Source: Sipunculus nudus
Lineage: Eukaryota > Annelida > Sipuncula > Golfingiida > Sipunculidae
Assembly (NCBI GenBank): GCA_026874595.1
Contig: CM049313.1
Location: 56,811,159 to 56,875,158, forward strand
Direction of reading: 5' to 3'
DNA: 64,000 bases
Every line of letters starts with the position of its first letter. Positions within the stretch are counted from its first letter, which is position 1. Below, in pieces: positions 1-12,956 of this stretch. The notes under the pieces are model-generated. The model had not been told where the DNA came from. It saw nothing but the letters and a program-made list of their open reading frames with translations, and searched no databases. The position numbers and the translations under genes are program-made.

Positions 1-2508
1 TGGCACGTTTTGAAACCGTAAGACCTAGGAATCCAAAATTCAGCATAATGTTAGATGTCCCCAAGATCTCCTACCAAGCCGAAAACAGGGTCTTTGCGAC
101 TTCATTCCTTTGAGAAATTAAGGAAAAACCTCAATTTTTTATTAAAAACCTATTTTCACACTTTAGGACTGCCTAATATCAAAACCACTCATCTGTTTTT
201 CCTCATATTTCCTATAAATAATCCTCTATATAATTCCTATGTACATGCCAGAAATTAGGTCTGTATTATTTAATTTAAAAAAGTTATGGGCCCAAACATA
301 ATGCATTTTGTAAATAATCAGGAAAGAAATTTTATCACTTAACACAAAACTTGTTAAAGCTAAGCACTTTTTTTCCAGTAATATTACTTTTATTAATCAA
401 AATTAATTTGTATACCCAAAATTAGATCAAAATCTTTTAAATTTTTAAAAATATTAGCAAAAATAAAAAATTGGTACCTTAAATTTTGCCCAACTTTGAC
501 CATGGCACGTTTTTTTGCTGTAACTGCTGTGGATTTAATTTTCACAGCATGTTTTTGTTAGCATTTCAACTGTTAACACCAAAAATTTGAAACCAGTTGA
601 TCAAAAACTGTAGATTTTATTCAAGTTTTCAAGCACCATGTCACATATTGCTAGTGTTATGCAGTTTGCTAGAGCTCAGCTCCCGAGCTTCAGCTCTTAG
701 TTCCTTAAATTTGGCATACAGTTAGATTTCTCCAAAATCCCCTACCATGCCAAGAATTTGGTCACTAGGACTTAATTCCCTCGAGATATCAATGAAAAAC
801 TTCATTTTTCCATTAAAAACCCAATGTTACACTTTAAGACTGCCTAATATCAAAACCACTGATCTGACTTTGATCATATATAATATACATATTTTTCTAT
901 ACATTCACTATGCACATGCCAGAAATGATGTCAGTATTGTGTATTTTTTTTAAGTTATGGGCCCAAACATAATGCACTTTGTAAAAAAATCAAGAAATAT
1001 ATTTACTCCCTTAACAAGGGCATTGCTGAAGCTAGAGATCTTTTTTGTCAGGGATGTAACATTATTTAATCAAGATTCAATTGAATACCCAAAATTAGTT
1101 CTGAATTTTTCAAATTTTATAAGTTATTAGTATAAATATAAAATTAGTACCTTAAATTTTGCCCAACTGTGACCATGGCACGTTTGTTTCCCGTGAGCAC
1201 TGTTGATATAATTTTCATATCATGCACACATAAGGATTTCAGCTTTTTAGTTTAGAAAGCTGAAAGAAATTTGCCAAATATTGTAGCTTTTATTAATGTT
1301 TTTTATGAGACCCTGTCAGACTTTGGCTCTCTCCAGCCCCTCTTGAGTCACCTGTATGTAGACCTTGTTGACCTTTCATCAAATTATGCACGCTTGAGGG
1401 GAGAATCCAGGCAGCTTATGGCCAGCCACAGTTGATCCAGGTGTTCAACCCAACTCATCTAGTAGTTTTAACCAACAACATAACAATAAACAATAAATTA
1501 ATAAATTTTTATTGGTTTTTAATAACAAATTAAAGAAAAAGAGAAAAGGAATTTGTTAGTTTATAATAACAGGAAATTAACTTGCAGTTACTGATGATAT
1601 AAGAATCTTGTATCGATGGGTAGAATGTCACATATTCCAAATAACACCATGCAGTCACCTATGGCATTTTTCAGTTCATTTTTAATGATAAAGAAGTAAA
1701 TCATATTATTCATTACTAATCATTAAGGATTATATGAAGGAAATTAATGATAGACAAAGATGCAGTTGATAATATTAATCTAGATTCCTACTGTGTCTAG
1801 TGTGTACATTGATGTGAAATTAGTCCAAAATGAATTTTTTACAGTTATTTTTTAATATAAATAAAAGCCATAAAACCAGGTACTTATGATCATTATTTAA
1901 ATGTGTGAATTTTGTATATTCTGGATTCTCAACATCATTGTTTGGTGAAAACTGAATAAATACCAGACATGGTGCGAATACTTTGCAATTGTATTTAAAC
2001 ACGAATATGAATATGTACTCCATTATAAAATTTCTTTCATAAGAATGGGAATTCAGGTAAAAATGAAAGTATATGAATACTTGTGCAAATACTTTCAAAA
2101 TGTATTCATGAATGCATTCATGAATATATTTTTTAATATTATTTTAATAATCATATCAGTTATATTTCATTTTAAAAAATCATATGATTCTCTTATTATT
2201 TTTAATAAAAATTATATTTGGGACAATATTTGTAATTTTTTTAATAAATAGTTAAACTCTTATATTATATGTTCTGCTTATAAGTTATATGGCCAAGTCA
2301 AAATCTGTGTGACAGTAGTACTCCATTTGTTAATAAAATAAATGAAATCAATCCTCTTCCCTGTCTCCAAAGGTACTATCAAAATCATACATAAGCTAAA
2401 CAACAACAACTCATAATACAGCTTATATTTATTACCACTCAAAACCAGCATGTGCCTCATTTCTAAATAATATTTTTTAATTAATAATTAATATATAGGT
2501 CCCTTGTT
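1..2508 (-). mobile_element. Hairpin-ended (pearl/Helentron-like) element, copy A, truncated by window start
   Basis: This stretch is the reverse complement of 26,240-28,747, collinear for about 2.45 kb with only small indels; short shadow reading frames are preserved in both. The element's 5' end (…ATAGGTCCCTTGTT, read on the minus strand as AACAAGGGACCTAT) is at 2495-2508. About 20 bases of that end (GGGTCACGATGCTCAGCTG) are missing compared with copy B. It contains two copies of a core of about 670 bases. There are no long reading frames, so it is non-autonomous. The hairpin end would lie before base 1. Confidence 0.7.
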
Positions 2509-2510
2509 AA

Positions 2511-2990
2511 AATCCTATTTTCACACTTCAGGACTGCCTAATATCAAAACCACTCATCTGTTTGTCCTCATATTTACTATAAATATTCCTCTATATAGTT
2601 CCTATGTACATGCCAGAAATTAAGTCTGTAAAGTATAAATTCTTTAAGTTATGGGCCCAAACATAATGGACTTTGTAAAAAATCAGGAAAAATAATAACT
2701 CACTTAACATGAACAATTTTGAAACAAGAGTCTATTTTCTCAAGTATATAACTATGTTTAATTAAGATTCAATTGTTTACCAAAAATTAGATCTGAATTT
2801 TGTAAATTTTTTAAGTTCTTAGCATAAAAAAAAAATCAGTACCTTAAATTTTGCCCAACTTTGACCATGGCACGTTTTTTTCCTGTAAGCACCATTGATT
2901 TAATTTTCACAGCGTGTAAACATAAATATTTAGTTTGTCTAAATCTGAAATTTGAAAATAAAAGCTTGAAAATTAAGCTGGTTATTGATT
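2511..2990 (-). repeat. Extra fragment of the same roughly 670-bp core repeat
   Basis: Bases 2515-2990 repeat the sequence at about 160-600 and 830-1210 (TTCACACTT.AGGACTGCC, ATCAAAACCACT, ATGGGCCCAAACATAATG and GCCCAACTTTGACCATGGC occur in the same order). This is a third, separately inserted or tandem core unit abutting copy A. Confidence 0.65.
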
Positions 2991-5900
2991 TTTTTTCTGT
3001 AGTCACTTGCTTTGATTACAGATGCAGGGTCCCACTCCAGGTCACTGGAAGTCAGCTATGCCAGGGTTTCTGATTTGTTACAGTCACTGGGGGAGATCCC
3101 CTGCTGTGACAGGTGTACAGTTATTCTCATATCACCACCCCAATCACCCCCCCCCCCCCCCCCCCACCGGCAAACCCAACCCACCAAGTGTTATGCAGTA
3201 ATTGTTATTGTTTTCACTGTATCTCCTTAATTGTAATGCTGTTTCCACTCCGATATGCAAAAACTTTCCTTGAAAAAATAATTCAAGGTGTAATCCAGAA
3301 GAAGCAATGTTGTGTAATGTAGCATTTTTAAAGAAATCAATTTTCTTTTAAATGATTTTAACAAATATAAATGAACCCATCAGTATGCTTTAATTATTAT
3401 AAAATATGAAGCACATTATGGATAAATAAAGACACAATTAAAAATTGTGAAATCTAAATCAAGTATTATTTTTAGATATTTATTGTTTTGCAGATTTAAA
3501 AGATATATTTTTGTGGTAAAAAGTAAATAAACATTTGTATGCATGATGTGGTGTTATCTGACAAGATTGAGATTTATGATGATGCAATTGAGAATTATGA
3601 ATCAACTTTTATATTCAGATATATATGTTAAATTGGAAATGTATAAAAATGTAAACTTAAATTAGAAAATAATTGATAAAAAAATCAGGATTTAATACAA
3701 ACATTTGTTCATTATTTTCCTGCCTCAGCAAAATTTGAGATCAGGCTTTGTTTGCCCTGTTTTATGTTGTTAATTAGCTATATTTCAACTGTATACATTT
3801 CATAAAAAATACATATATATTTAATAATATATATTATACAAAAATAGATGCAATTGAACAAATGTGTAAACTACTGAAATGTCAACAGTTAATCGAAAAA
3901 CCAACTAATGATCATGGTAATAGTACAGATCATTTGTTCACAAACTGCTCACATGCTTTAGTTTCAACATTAGGAAACACATGGTCAGGTCACAAAATAT
4001 TTTTTGCAACAATTTCTTGCTCATCAATACAAACCAATCATATAAACCAACCATGGCCTTTATTACCTCTTCCTCTTACACTTTATCTCCATTAGATATT
4101 ATTTTAGATTTTTACCTTCAAGGTTAACGTCAGCTGAGCACAGAGACCCATAGGTCCCTTGTTATTAAGTTACTAGCAAATATTTGTAAAATTATTACCT
4201 TAAATTATGCCCAACTTTAGCCAGGGCACTTTTTTCAGGTTTACACTGTTGATTTAATGTTCACAGGTTGACTGCAGTAAGCACCACTGAGAGCTAACTG
4301 CCCCCCCCCCCTCCATCCTCTGTCTCATTCTCTCTTTGTCTGTCTCTCTCTCCACCCCTTTCTGTTGACAGGTTAAATAAACAAGATCAGTCATATAATG
4401 TCATGTTTTATTCAGTACAGTTGATAAATTATGTATTTTTTTTATTACAAAATAAATTATCAGGTCTTGCTACATCGTCAGTCTGTCAATCCCATGCTCT
4501 TTAATTTTAAGTTATTATTTTTAATTAAATTTTATAAAATTTGATAAAACATTGTTATAAGTACTAGTTGACATATTTTGAGGTTTAATAATGGCATTAA
4601 GACACTTATATTCATTAACAATCTTGTGTTTATGTGAAGAATTAATGCAAGTGTTCTGCAATGTATATTTTAAGTATGTATCTGTAAATTATAATATATT
4701 TAGTCTTATAAATGATATATTAAAATCATGATAGGAGGTACTTTTAGCCATGATTAAATTGTTTTGAATCCACCTATGAAAATGTTAAACCTGTCTTCTG
4801 AATAATTAATAACATTAACACTTTTTTTGTTGGTTATATGTATCCTTTCATATAACTCTTAGTCACATATTTTTTTTTCCTTATTGCATTATTAAGTGGT
4901 TTCAGGCCACAATTTTCATGTACTACACAGTACAATATATACTGCGATTTATTTTATGCTCATTTGAAAATGGAAACTTTTTGTTTTGTACAGCATTTTC
5001 TCCACTTTCTTCCTTATTCTATAACTGACAGGTGTTCATACATTCTCATGGTTATTTTATGCACATTGTCACAAACTCAGACATATGTCCTAGATTCACT
5101 TGAAAAGTTCATTGAAGATAAACAACAATGTTCTAATGAAAACATAATTTTTTTCTGGATCAACAAACATATTACAGCATAGCTTGTCAGACTCGCGGTT
5201 TTGGCATTCTCTCCTTACAGTGGACATGGATCTAAATGTATATCAAGTTATACAAATACAGTGTCCTTCATATAAATAATCCAACTTCACCTGTTGGCAG
5301 TATATATTCCAGTGGTTATACAACACTCCAATATCCTCTGTATTCAAAACCGACAGTATTCTATAGTCTCCTGCCTGGGTTACACAACCATAGACGTACT
5401 AACCCCGCCTTGGGCAACACAGCCGTATAAATTACTAAATATATGGTTGATACTACTTCGACGAATTTACCCTCATCTAGGGTAACAATGGGCAACTACA
5501 TGAGTTCCCAGGAGTCGACTAAAATGCATAATATTTTTCTGAGGTTTTAGCACATCATCCTAGCATTCGAACGTAAAATGACGTGACTTTTTTCTAGAAA
5601 TTCTGAATATGTGTCATATGCCTTTTCAGGGCGACCTTGTTTTAATATATATTTCCTGTATTACGTTCTAATTTAATCTGACAACTTGCAGTAAGTATAA
5701 GCCCTATATAATAACTGTTTCATCATAATCTCACCTAGATCATCAGTGATAAACATGAATACATTAACCATTCCTGGTCTATAGCTATGATGTCACTTGT
5801 AAACAAATAATTCTCTTTTGCGAGTTTGTAAATGCAAGTACATATACATCAATACCTTAGCATTCATATAACATTTTATTAGTGAAGATTATAAAATAAG

Positions 5901-6635
5901 TTTGTATATTGGTGATGTTCATGAAATAAACATATTACATATATTTCATTTGTCTTTGGTTTTATCTCAACATCATTTAATATTGGCATTCGTGTCACAC
6001 GTATTACTGTGACATAGCTGAAATAATGATACTTCTAGAAATATTTGATCATGAGAGGTTCCTGCATCTTTGATTTAGTCCCAAAAAGTGCACAGTATTA
6101 CAGTAGTTTGGTAAACATATATTTATTATTTGATTATCACCAGTTAACAGGGCCATTTCCTCTTAGCTTTTCAAATGCTTATGTATAAAAAATAAATAAA
6201 TAAGTGTATTTTGCATTTGCTAAAATTTTTTAAATTTCAGCTGAGCAACCTGACTCATGTGTCCCCTGTTAAATATTACAGTATATTATTGAGAGATAAA
6301 TTTCAAGTTTTCAGATTGCAAGCATCAGAAATGATTTATTTTTCATACTAAACAAATTAAGACACCTGCCCAAGAATATCAAATTATTTACTAACTTTTT
6401 GAAATGACCTTTGAACTTCTAACATTAAACATTTCAAAATTGGTTACTGAATTTGAATTGAATAAAATGATATGAGAGGAGCAGAATTGATGTTTGGTGA
6501 GAGTTAATGAGTTTAACTTGAACTGAAATTGTAAGTTTTGAATATTAATGATTTATTGGCTTTTGTTCAATATATTAATTTTCTGCTTCAGTTTAACAGC
6601 ACTTTTTGATTTTATTATTGTGTGATGTATTTTAG
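2991..6635. other. Intron or upstream region of the LDLa gene
   Basis: No coding exon is supportable. It holds a poly-C run of 19 at 3147-3165, and at 4129-4260 a minus-strand fragment of the hairpin-element family: its 5' end CAGCTGAGCACAGAGACCC plus a core piece. A C-run followed by CT-rich DNA lies near 4300-4370. The rest is AT-rich sequence without structure I recognise. Confidence 0.5.
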
Positions 6636-6758
6636 CTGGAGAGTCCTGTCCTGGATTCCGGCACATGGAATGTTCCAATAGCCAAAAATGCTATAGTAGT
6701 TATGAGCAGTGCAATGGTGAGAAATACTGTCCTGATGGCGACGATGAGAAGGGATGCA
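6636..6758 (+). CDS. LDLa-module exon of the membrane protein gene
   Basis: Acceptor TTTTAG before 6636 and donor GTAGGT after 6758. The 123 bases (phase 1 in, phase 1 out) encode one LDL-receptor class A module with the usual six cysteines (SCPGF, MEC, QKC, EQC, KYC, KGC). The acidic calcium-binding end reads [11 protein letters not shown] symmetrical 1-1 exon is the classical form in which LDLa modules are shuffled between genes. LDLa modules bind ligands outside the cell in a calcium-dependent fold. Confidence 0.9.
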
Positions 6759-9700
6759 GTAGGTCACTGATTTTTTACTCAAGCACAGGAGAGCACAATA
6801 AATGAAATACCTTTATAAAGACAAGATAAAACATCTCATACAGATGGCAAATATAGTGATATCTGTGAAATATGATATAAACCATAGTTTATAAAAGAAA
6901 TATGATATAAACCATATTTATAAAAGAAATATGATATAATAACCATTTTTATAAAAGAAATATGTTATAAACCATATTTATTAAAGAAATATGATATATT
7001 AAGTATACTTATAAAAGAAATATGATATTACCTACATTTATAAAAGAAATATGATATAACCCACTTTTATAGAAGAAATAGGATGTAAGTCATATTTATA
7101 AAAGAAATAGGATATTTTGAAAATTTAAAAGCAATAAAACATATGATGAACTTTCAGTAACATGGAAAATATTGCCCTTTGCACATCTAACATTTTGGGA
7201 AGATTTACTTTTCAAATGAAATCAGGTATGGTAGGAATTCATACGACATTTTATTCTCTTATATGCATGATTTGTATAAATTATTTTCTATTTGAATACA
7301 GAAGTTATTTTATGACTAAAAAATAACTAAAGTTGAAGATTCAAGTTGTGGGCTGGGACATCTTGCAGCAAACATAGGAACTACTCTTGTATATGCCATC
7401 TGTAAAATAGAGGTGTATATTAAGGGCAGGCATTAATTTAATTAAGACTAAGATGTTAAGATAATTTGATCTTACTGTGATCCTCTTTATCTTATTTTAT
7501 GTAAACAAAATGATGACTAATTTAAACTAAAAAATTTGAATAGAAAAAAGACTGAGAAAGTTTAAATTTCTTCAAGTATTAACATATATCAAGGAGTTTA
7601 CAGGGATGGAGTATCAAGTGAGAGTCTGGCCGTGACTGGGGTCATAAAACTTGCTGCTCTAAGGCACAAAGAGAAGCTGCTGATAAGCCCGGTGCTAATT
7701 GATACAGAGCGTTACAGACCTGAAACACAGGAATAAGCATACCCCCAAAATTTAATTGCTTTAAAAATTTTTCACATATATACATTATTAATAAAAATAA
7801 TAATTTCTCTACTTACCTGTTAGTTATTAATAATATAAATATGATAGCTTTTATAATACTTATCTGATAATAAAATTTAATGGTGAGGTAATATGGGGTT
7901 ATTAAAATATATCCAACCTTTCAAAATAAGAACTGATATGCCATGTTATATCTAATATTTATTGACATGAAATGATAATAAATAACCTATAATAAATTGA
8001 ATGGCATCAAGGCTAAAATAAATCTCACCTGTTACAAGTAAAATTATATCTCTGTAATTTAATTTATCCTGTGGGTACTGCTTATAGATTCTGTCCTGAT
8101 CACACAATCGGCATTTATTGCAGCCCATTCTGGGGTACTGAGAAAAAAAAAAAATACTGAAAGTTATAAGTCATCCGGTCATAAGCGTCAAAATTTTTTT
8201 TATCGACGGAATACTATAATACATGGCTAATTATTAATATAAGTCAGAAGTGTAGGAACTGATGGAATTTTTTATAATTCCCAAGTTATTCAGGGAAAGC
8301 AAGGTTTACACTTACCAGTCGCCTGTAATGAATCAAGGCAGAAAATGATGTAGAGTGACCGCATCTATCCCAAAATTGATCAAGTGATTCCTCAACACGA
8401 GACCTCTCTAGATATATTTGTTGCGCATAATTCTTGACAAAACAAATTATTTGCGCATTCATAATTCCGGTCAATGTTATTCCAGTGATTTACTGCTCAG
8501 TTACTGGATATATCGCTCTCCGCTTCACAAGCTACAGCAGACCGCAGAAGTAACATCTAGCAGGCTCACTTTATCAAAGTCCGTGCTGACCGCTGTGCCT
8601 GACACCGCGGCACAATAGAGTTAATTGGCTAATCATGTCTTAATTGCAATTAGCGCACGACTGACACTCGCGACCTGGCAGGGCTTTTGACAGTTGTTAC
8701 TCCATCCCTGTAAACTCCTTGCACATAGGTATGGCCAAGATGAAATGTATTGCTGTATTACATATTGTTTGAGCTACACCAAATTATATATATATACATA
8801 TATCTGTGCAACAATTTTAGGAAAGGTGCAGATCAACTATAAGTTTAATCTACTTTATCAAACACCTTTATGGATGATCTTTTTTAGTTGCTTTTACACA
8901 CTGACATATTACTCCCGTATGGTTCACATTTTTTCTGATAGATGCCTCTGCAATCGCCCCTTTTGTGAGAAAATGTCAAATGTGGATTTACAGAAAAGTA
9001 TGTTAAGGCCAAAAATGAATTAAGGTATGGAACTCAGGCAGCACATGCATCAATTTAAAACACCCGCATCAACAATTTTTATTCTGATTTTCAATTGAAA
9101 CTTTCAATTTTTTGGCTGCAGCCCCTCAGACATTTCTTTCAAGAAGATAAATCCATACAATTTCCTTTGTTATGTAGTGCTTTTACTTGTTTAACAAAAT
9201 CAATCTGTTATTATCATGCTTTTTCACTTATCATTTGACATTTTTATCGAAACATTCCTAAAAATTAAAAATATAAAACGCGCCTGCCCACATTGATTTC
9301 TGAAAAAATGTCTGAGAACCATAACTTTTTTATTTTGGTCTAAATTAGACACTGTTTGCCAGACAGATAAAACCTTTGCTGACATGGTCCTACCTGTAGT
9401 AGATTTATAAGATGTGAACCTCAGCAACTCAGACCAACACTTTGACACAACTACCATGGACCAAGACTTGCAGGAAGATTTGGAAAGTCTAAAACACTGC
9501 CAGCTGATCATTTACCTCAAAATTCACATGTGAATTTTGTACATGTATAATGTTTAAGGATTTAAGCTAGCATTCCATATCAGTGTATGCAGTACATGCG
9601 CATTTACAGCACATCTGTATAAAGCTAGAAAACATCTGCCTGTGATTAGGTTAATGCATAATACCATGTGTGAGTGTTAGATATTTGGCAAAACTAGGTG

Positions 9701-12700
9701 TATAATAATATTAATATAGAGCTGCATCAGTAGAGATGTCATCTGCCAGTAGAATAATATATTATGGTCATTAAAGTTTGGAATTTAGCCATCAGTTACC
9801 ATGCACATGCATTTTCAAGCACTACCCTGAGCAGTTAAAAAAATGCTGCAGACGCATGTATGGAAACACTTGTACAAGTTTTATTTCAGAATAGTTAATA
9901 GAATACTCCCTTTTTTACATCAACCTAATGATAAATTTAAATTGTTTAGTTTCAAATGAGCCATATAACTATACTACAGCAATAGCTTTCTATGCAAGTG
10001 TCATGTATGTATTCATTCTGTTTAGTAACTATGTATGTCCTGTTGTTTGATTCTGTTGTTACTGTATTACTGTACTGTAACTGTTATCAGTCTCTATATG
10101 TATGATGTATGATATATGTTTGTTACCTTTGATGTTTTCTTTTCAATATAAAAAAAACAAAAAAAAAAAAACACTTGTACAGAAAAGAATGTGTCTGATT
10201 CCTGTAAAAAAGTACTGCATATGTACCACATTTGTACTTCATTACAGATATATGCATCAAATATGCAACCTTTGCTTATCTTTGCAGGTTTCATTGAGAA
10301 GTTTTGGTATTTGATCCTGATACTGATACTGGTTGTGCTTATTTTTTTTTTATGTTCCTACAAGTTCTGGAAATCTCGAAGTGGTAAGTCAAGTTAGAAT
10401 TAGGAAGTCAATACATAAACTGCAAATCTGACAGGGTTATGTCCAGCCAGAATTAGAATGTTTCAACAAGTTCTGGCAACCTTGCCAATATAAGGTGTAC
10501 ATCAAGCTGGAATTAGTTAGAAATAATATTGTCAGTGTGTTAACTTGTGCTAACTAAATTGCCATGACTTTCAAGTCACTGACAAAAATTGTCAAAATGG
10601 CAGTAATTGGGTAATAAAATCTTCCTCTATACCTTCAAAGGCTCAAGATTTTTAGCAGGTTAGGATAATGATAGAAGTGCACTATTTATGTGATAAGTTT
10701 TTACACTTTTAAACTTAGTAAATGAGTTTTTAGGTGCAGGAAATGCACTAACTTCTATCCTGAAATTTATGGGAATTTCCACGGAGTTTTGGGGTTTTTA
10801 CTGAATACAGAGTATAAGAAAGATGTCAACACATACACTCTAAATCTTACAGCTGTTATTCCAGCTAGAAATGAAATTTTGATACTGTCATAAAATGCAA
10901 ATCTCACATGGTTCAATGGAGCTAGAGTTAGGACAAATGCAGGGAGTATACTGGTTTATTGAGTTTTAAAAAATATTTTGCACACATGGCCGACTTCTTT
11001 TGAAATTAAATGTTGATTTATTCTCAAATCATTGGTATTATGTTCATGTGATACAGATAACTTTGTTACATGTCCATTCTCATTATCTATCAGTCGGTCA
11101 AGGGCAGCCCATGGAAATTCCTGTGTTCAAAATATGTGTGTATGATACTGATATAGAAATCAGTCCCAAATAATGAAACAATATCTTTCTTAAATATTCT
11201 GTAGAGGTTTATAAAAAAAATTTAACCTATAATTTAAAGCAAAATAAGCTAAGCAATGGATGTAAGTTTGTTGATACTAATTTGATTAAGCTGCCAATAA
11301 AGGGATTTTATATGTTTTAATTTTTTATGCATGTTACATAAAATAACAATTGTCACTGTTGTGCATTTTGTTATATATTTTAGGATCTTTAAAACTTGTG
11401 CAATAATTTAAGCAGGACAAAATGTTTGAAAGGTCACCCAGTGGGCACTTTATGTTGATTCAAGGTTAATTCAACGTTGTCAACTTTGATTTAACGTTGA
11501 AATCATGTTGACAAAGTTGAATTAACATTGAATCAACATCCAGTGCCATCTGAGCAATTGCAGTTTTTATATTATAATATTGATTCCAAAGTTAATAATG
11601 ATAAAAATGAAAAAAAAAGACTTGTGTTCTTAAGCTTATATTACATGTATGGAATGTGGATTAGACATGTGGAATGCGGATGAAAATTGATATTGATCAA
11701 ATAACTTAAGTGAGATTCCATATGTGTGGATCTGGCATGTGGAATGCATATCCAGTAACACAAATCGCTACATGTTGTGATCTTTGATGATATCAAGGGT
11801 CAAGACAGAGTATGCAAAGTGCCATGTTCTGGTACATATGAAATCTCTCAGCATGCATTCCTTGAGCCTCATTCCTTGCATATGGAATCTTAGCTTTATT
11901 CAGGTTCATTTTGATTGTTGATTATTGTTATCAAATTTTTCACTTTAAGATCAATTTTCAGTTACTTGATAGAGGCACTACCATTTGATAGCTTTAGTTC
12001 ACTCTGTGAACTTATGCAGTGTCTGCCATCAACTGTATGCTGTATGTTACCATATATCTCATCAGTTGCTGCAGCTATCATCATGAAACTTTGCAGACTT
12101 TTTTTTCATGTGATGAATATGTGGGAATAAGTATTTGGTGGTGCCACCTATGTTAACCTACTTTCTGTGGGCTGAAATGTTCTTTTCATCTTTTTCCAGT
12201 GTAAGTCATAAAGTATTAACATTTTGGGTTTCATATCATAGCATAGGTGGCGAAACCCGGAGGGGGGGGGGCACGGGGGAGGGGGGGGGCACGGGGGAGG
12301 GGGGGGGGCACAGGGGAGGGGGGGCTTGGCCCCCCCAATTAAATTGTTGGGGGGGAGCTGAGCCCCCCCCTCCTCCCCAACAAAATGATCGGTAAAAAAC
12401 ATACACTATTTTATTATTGAGTATTTGCACTGTTACATATATATATATATAGCCTCCTTGGCTCGGGCCCTTCGCGCCCTCAGTACTTGGAGTACCATTT
12501 AAACAAGGCTGCAGCCTCTGGGATTAAGATGCAAAAAAAATTTTTGCAAAGTTGATATTCTGTATGAAAATGCATCATTTGCCAGACAAAAAATCTCTTT
12601 ACAAGGAGGTACTGTTTCACTAAATGCTCCAAAAATAACAGCAAAAATGCACCAGAATGCAGTGGCATACATACAGTTTTTCAAAATATTCCACACCTCC

Positions 12701-12894
12701 TCACACACCCTCCCCTTTCTGGGATTTCCTCCTCGAATCTGCTTACTGCCCCCCCCCCCCCCCCCCCCGCCAATTGGGTCAGGCTACAGCCCATTTATAT
12801 ATATATATATATGTGTGTGTATATAGATGTATATATAAATATATATATGGGTGTTTAGATGTATATATAAATATATATATGGGTGTATATATAA

Positions 12895-12956
<62 letters not shown>

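Noticed and set aside
3862-4095. 77-codon plus-strand frame as a possible upstream LDLa exon
   Set aside because: Cysteine spacing does not fit LDLa and no DGxDE end is present.
9224-9511. 95-codon minus-strand frame
   Set aside because: No domain, no convincing splice sites, and no support from a neighbouring exon; length is within chance for this window.
12135-12430. Open frames across the G/C-run region on both strands
   Set aside because: They are low-complexity Gly/Pro runs made by poly-G and poly-C, with no splice or start context.
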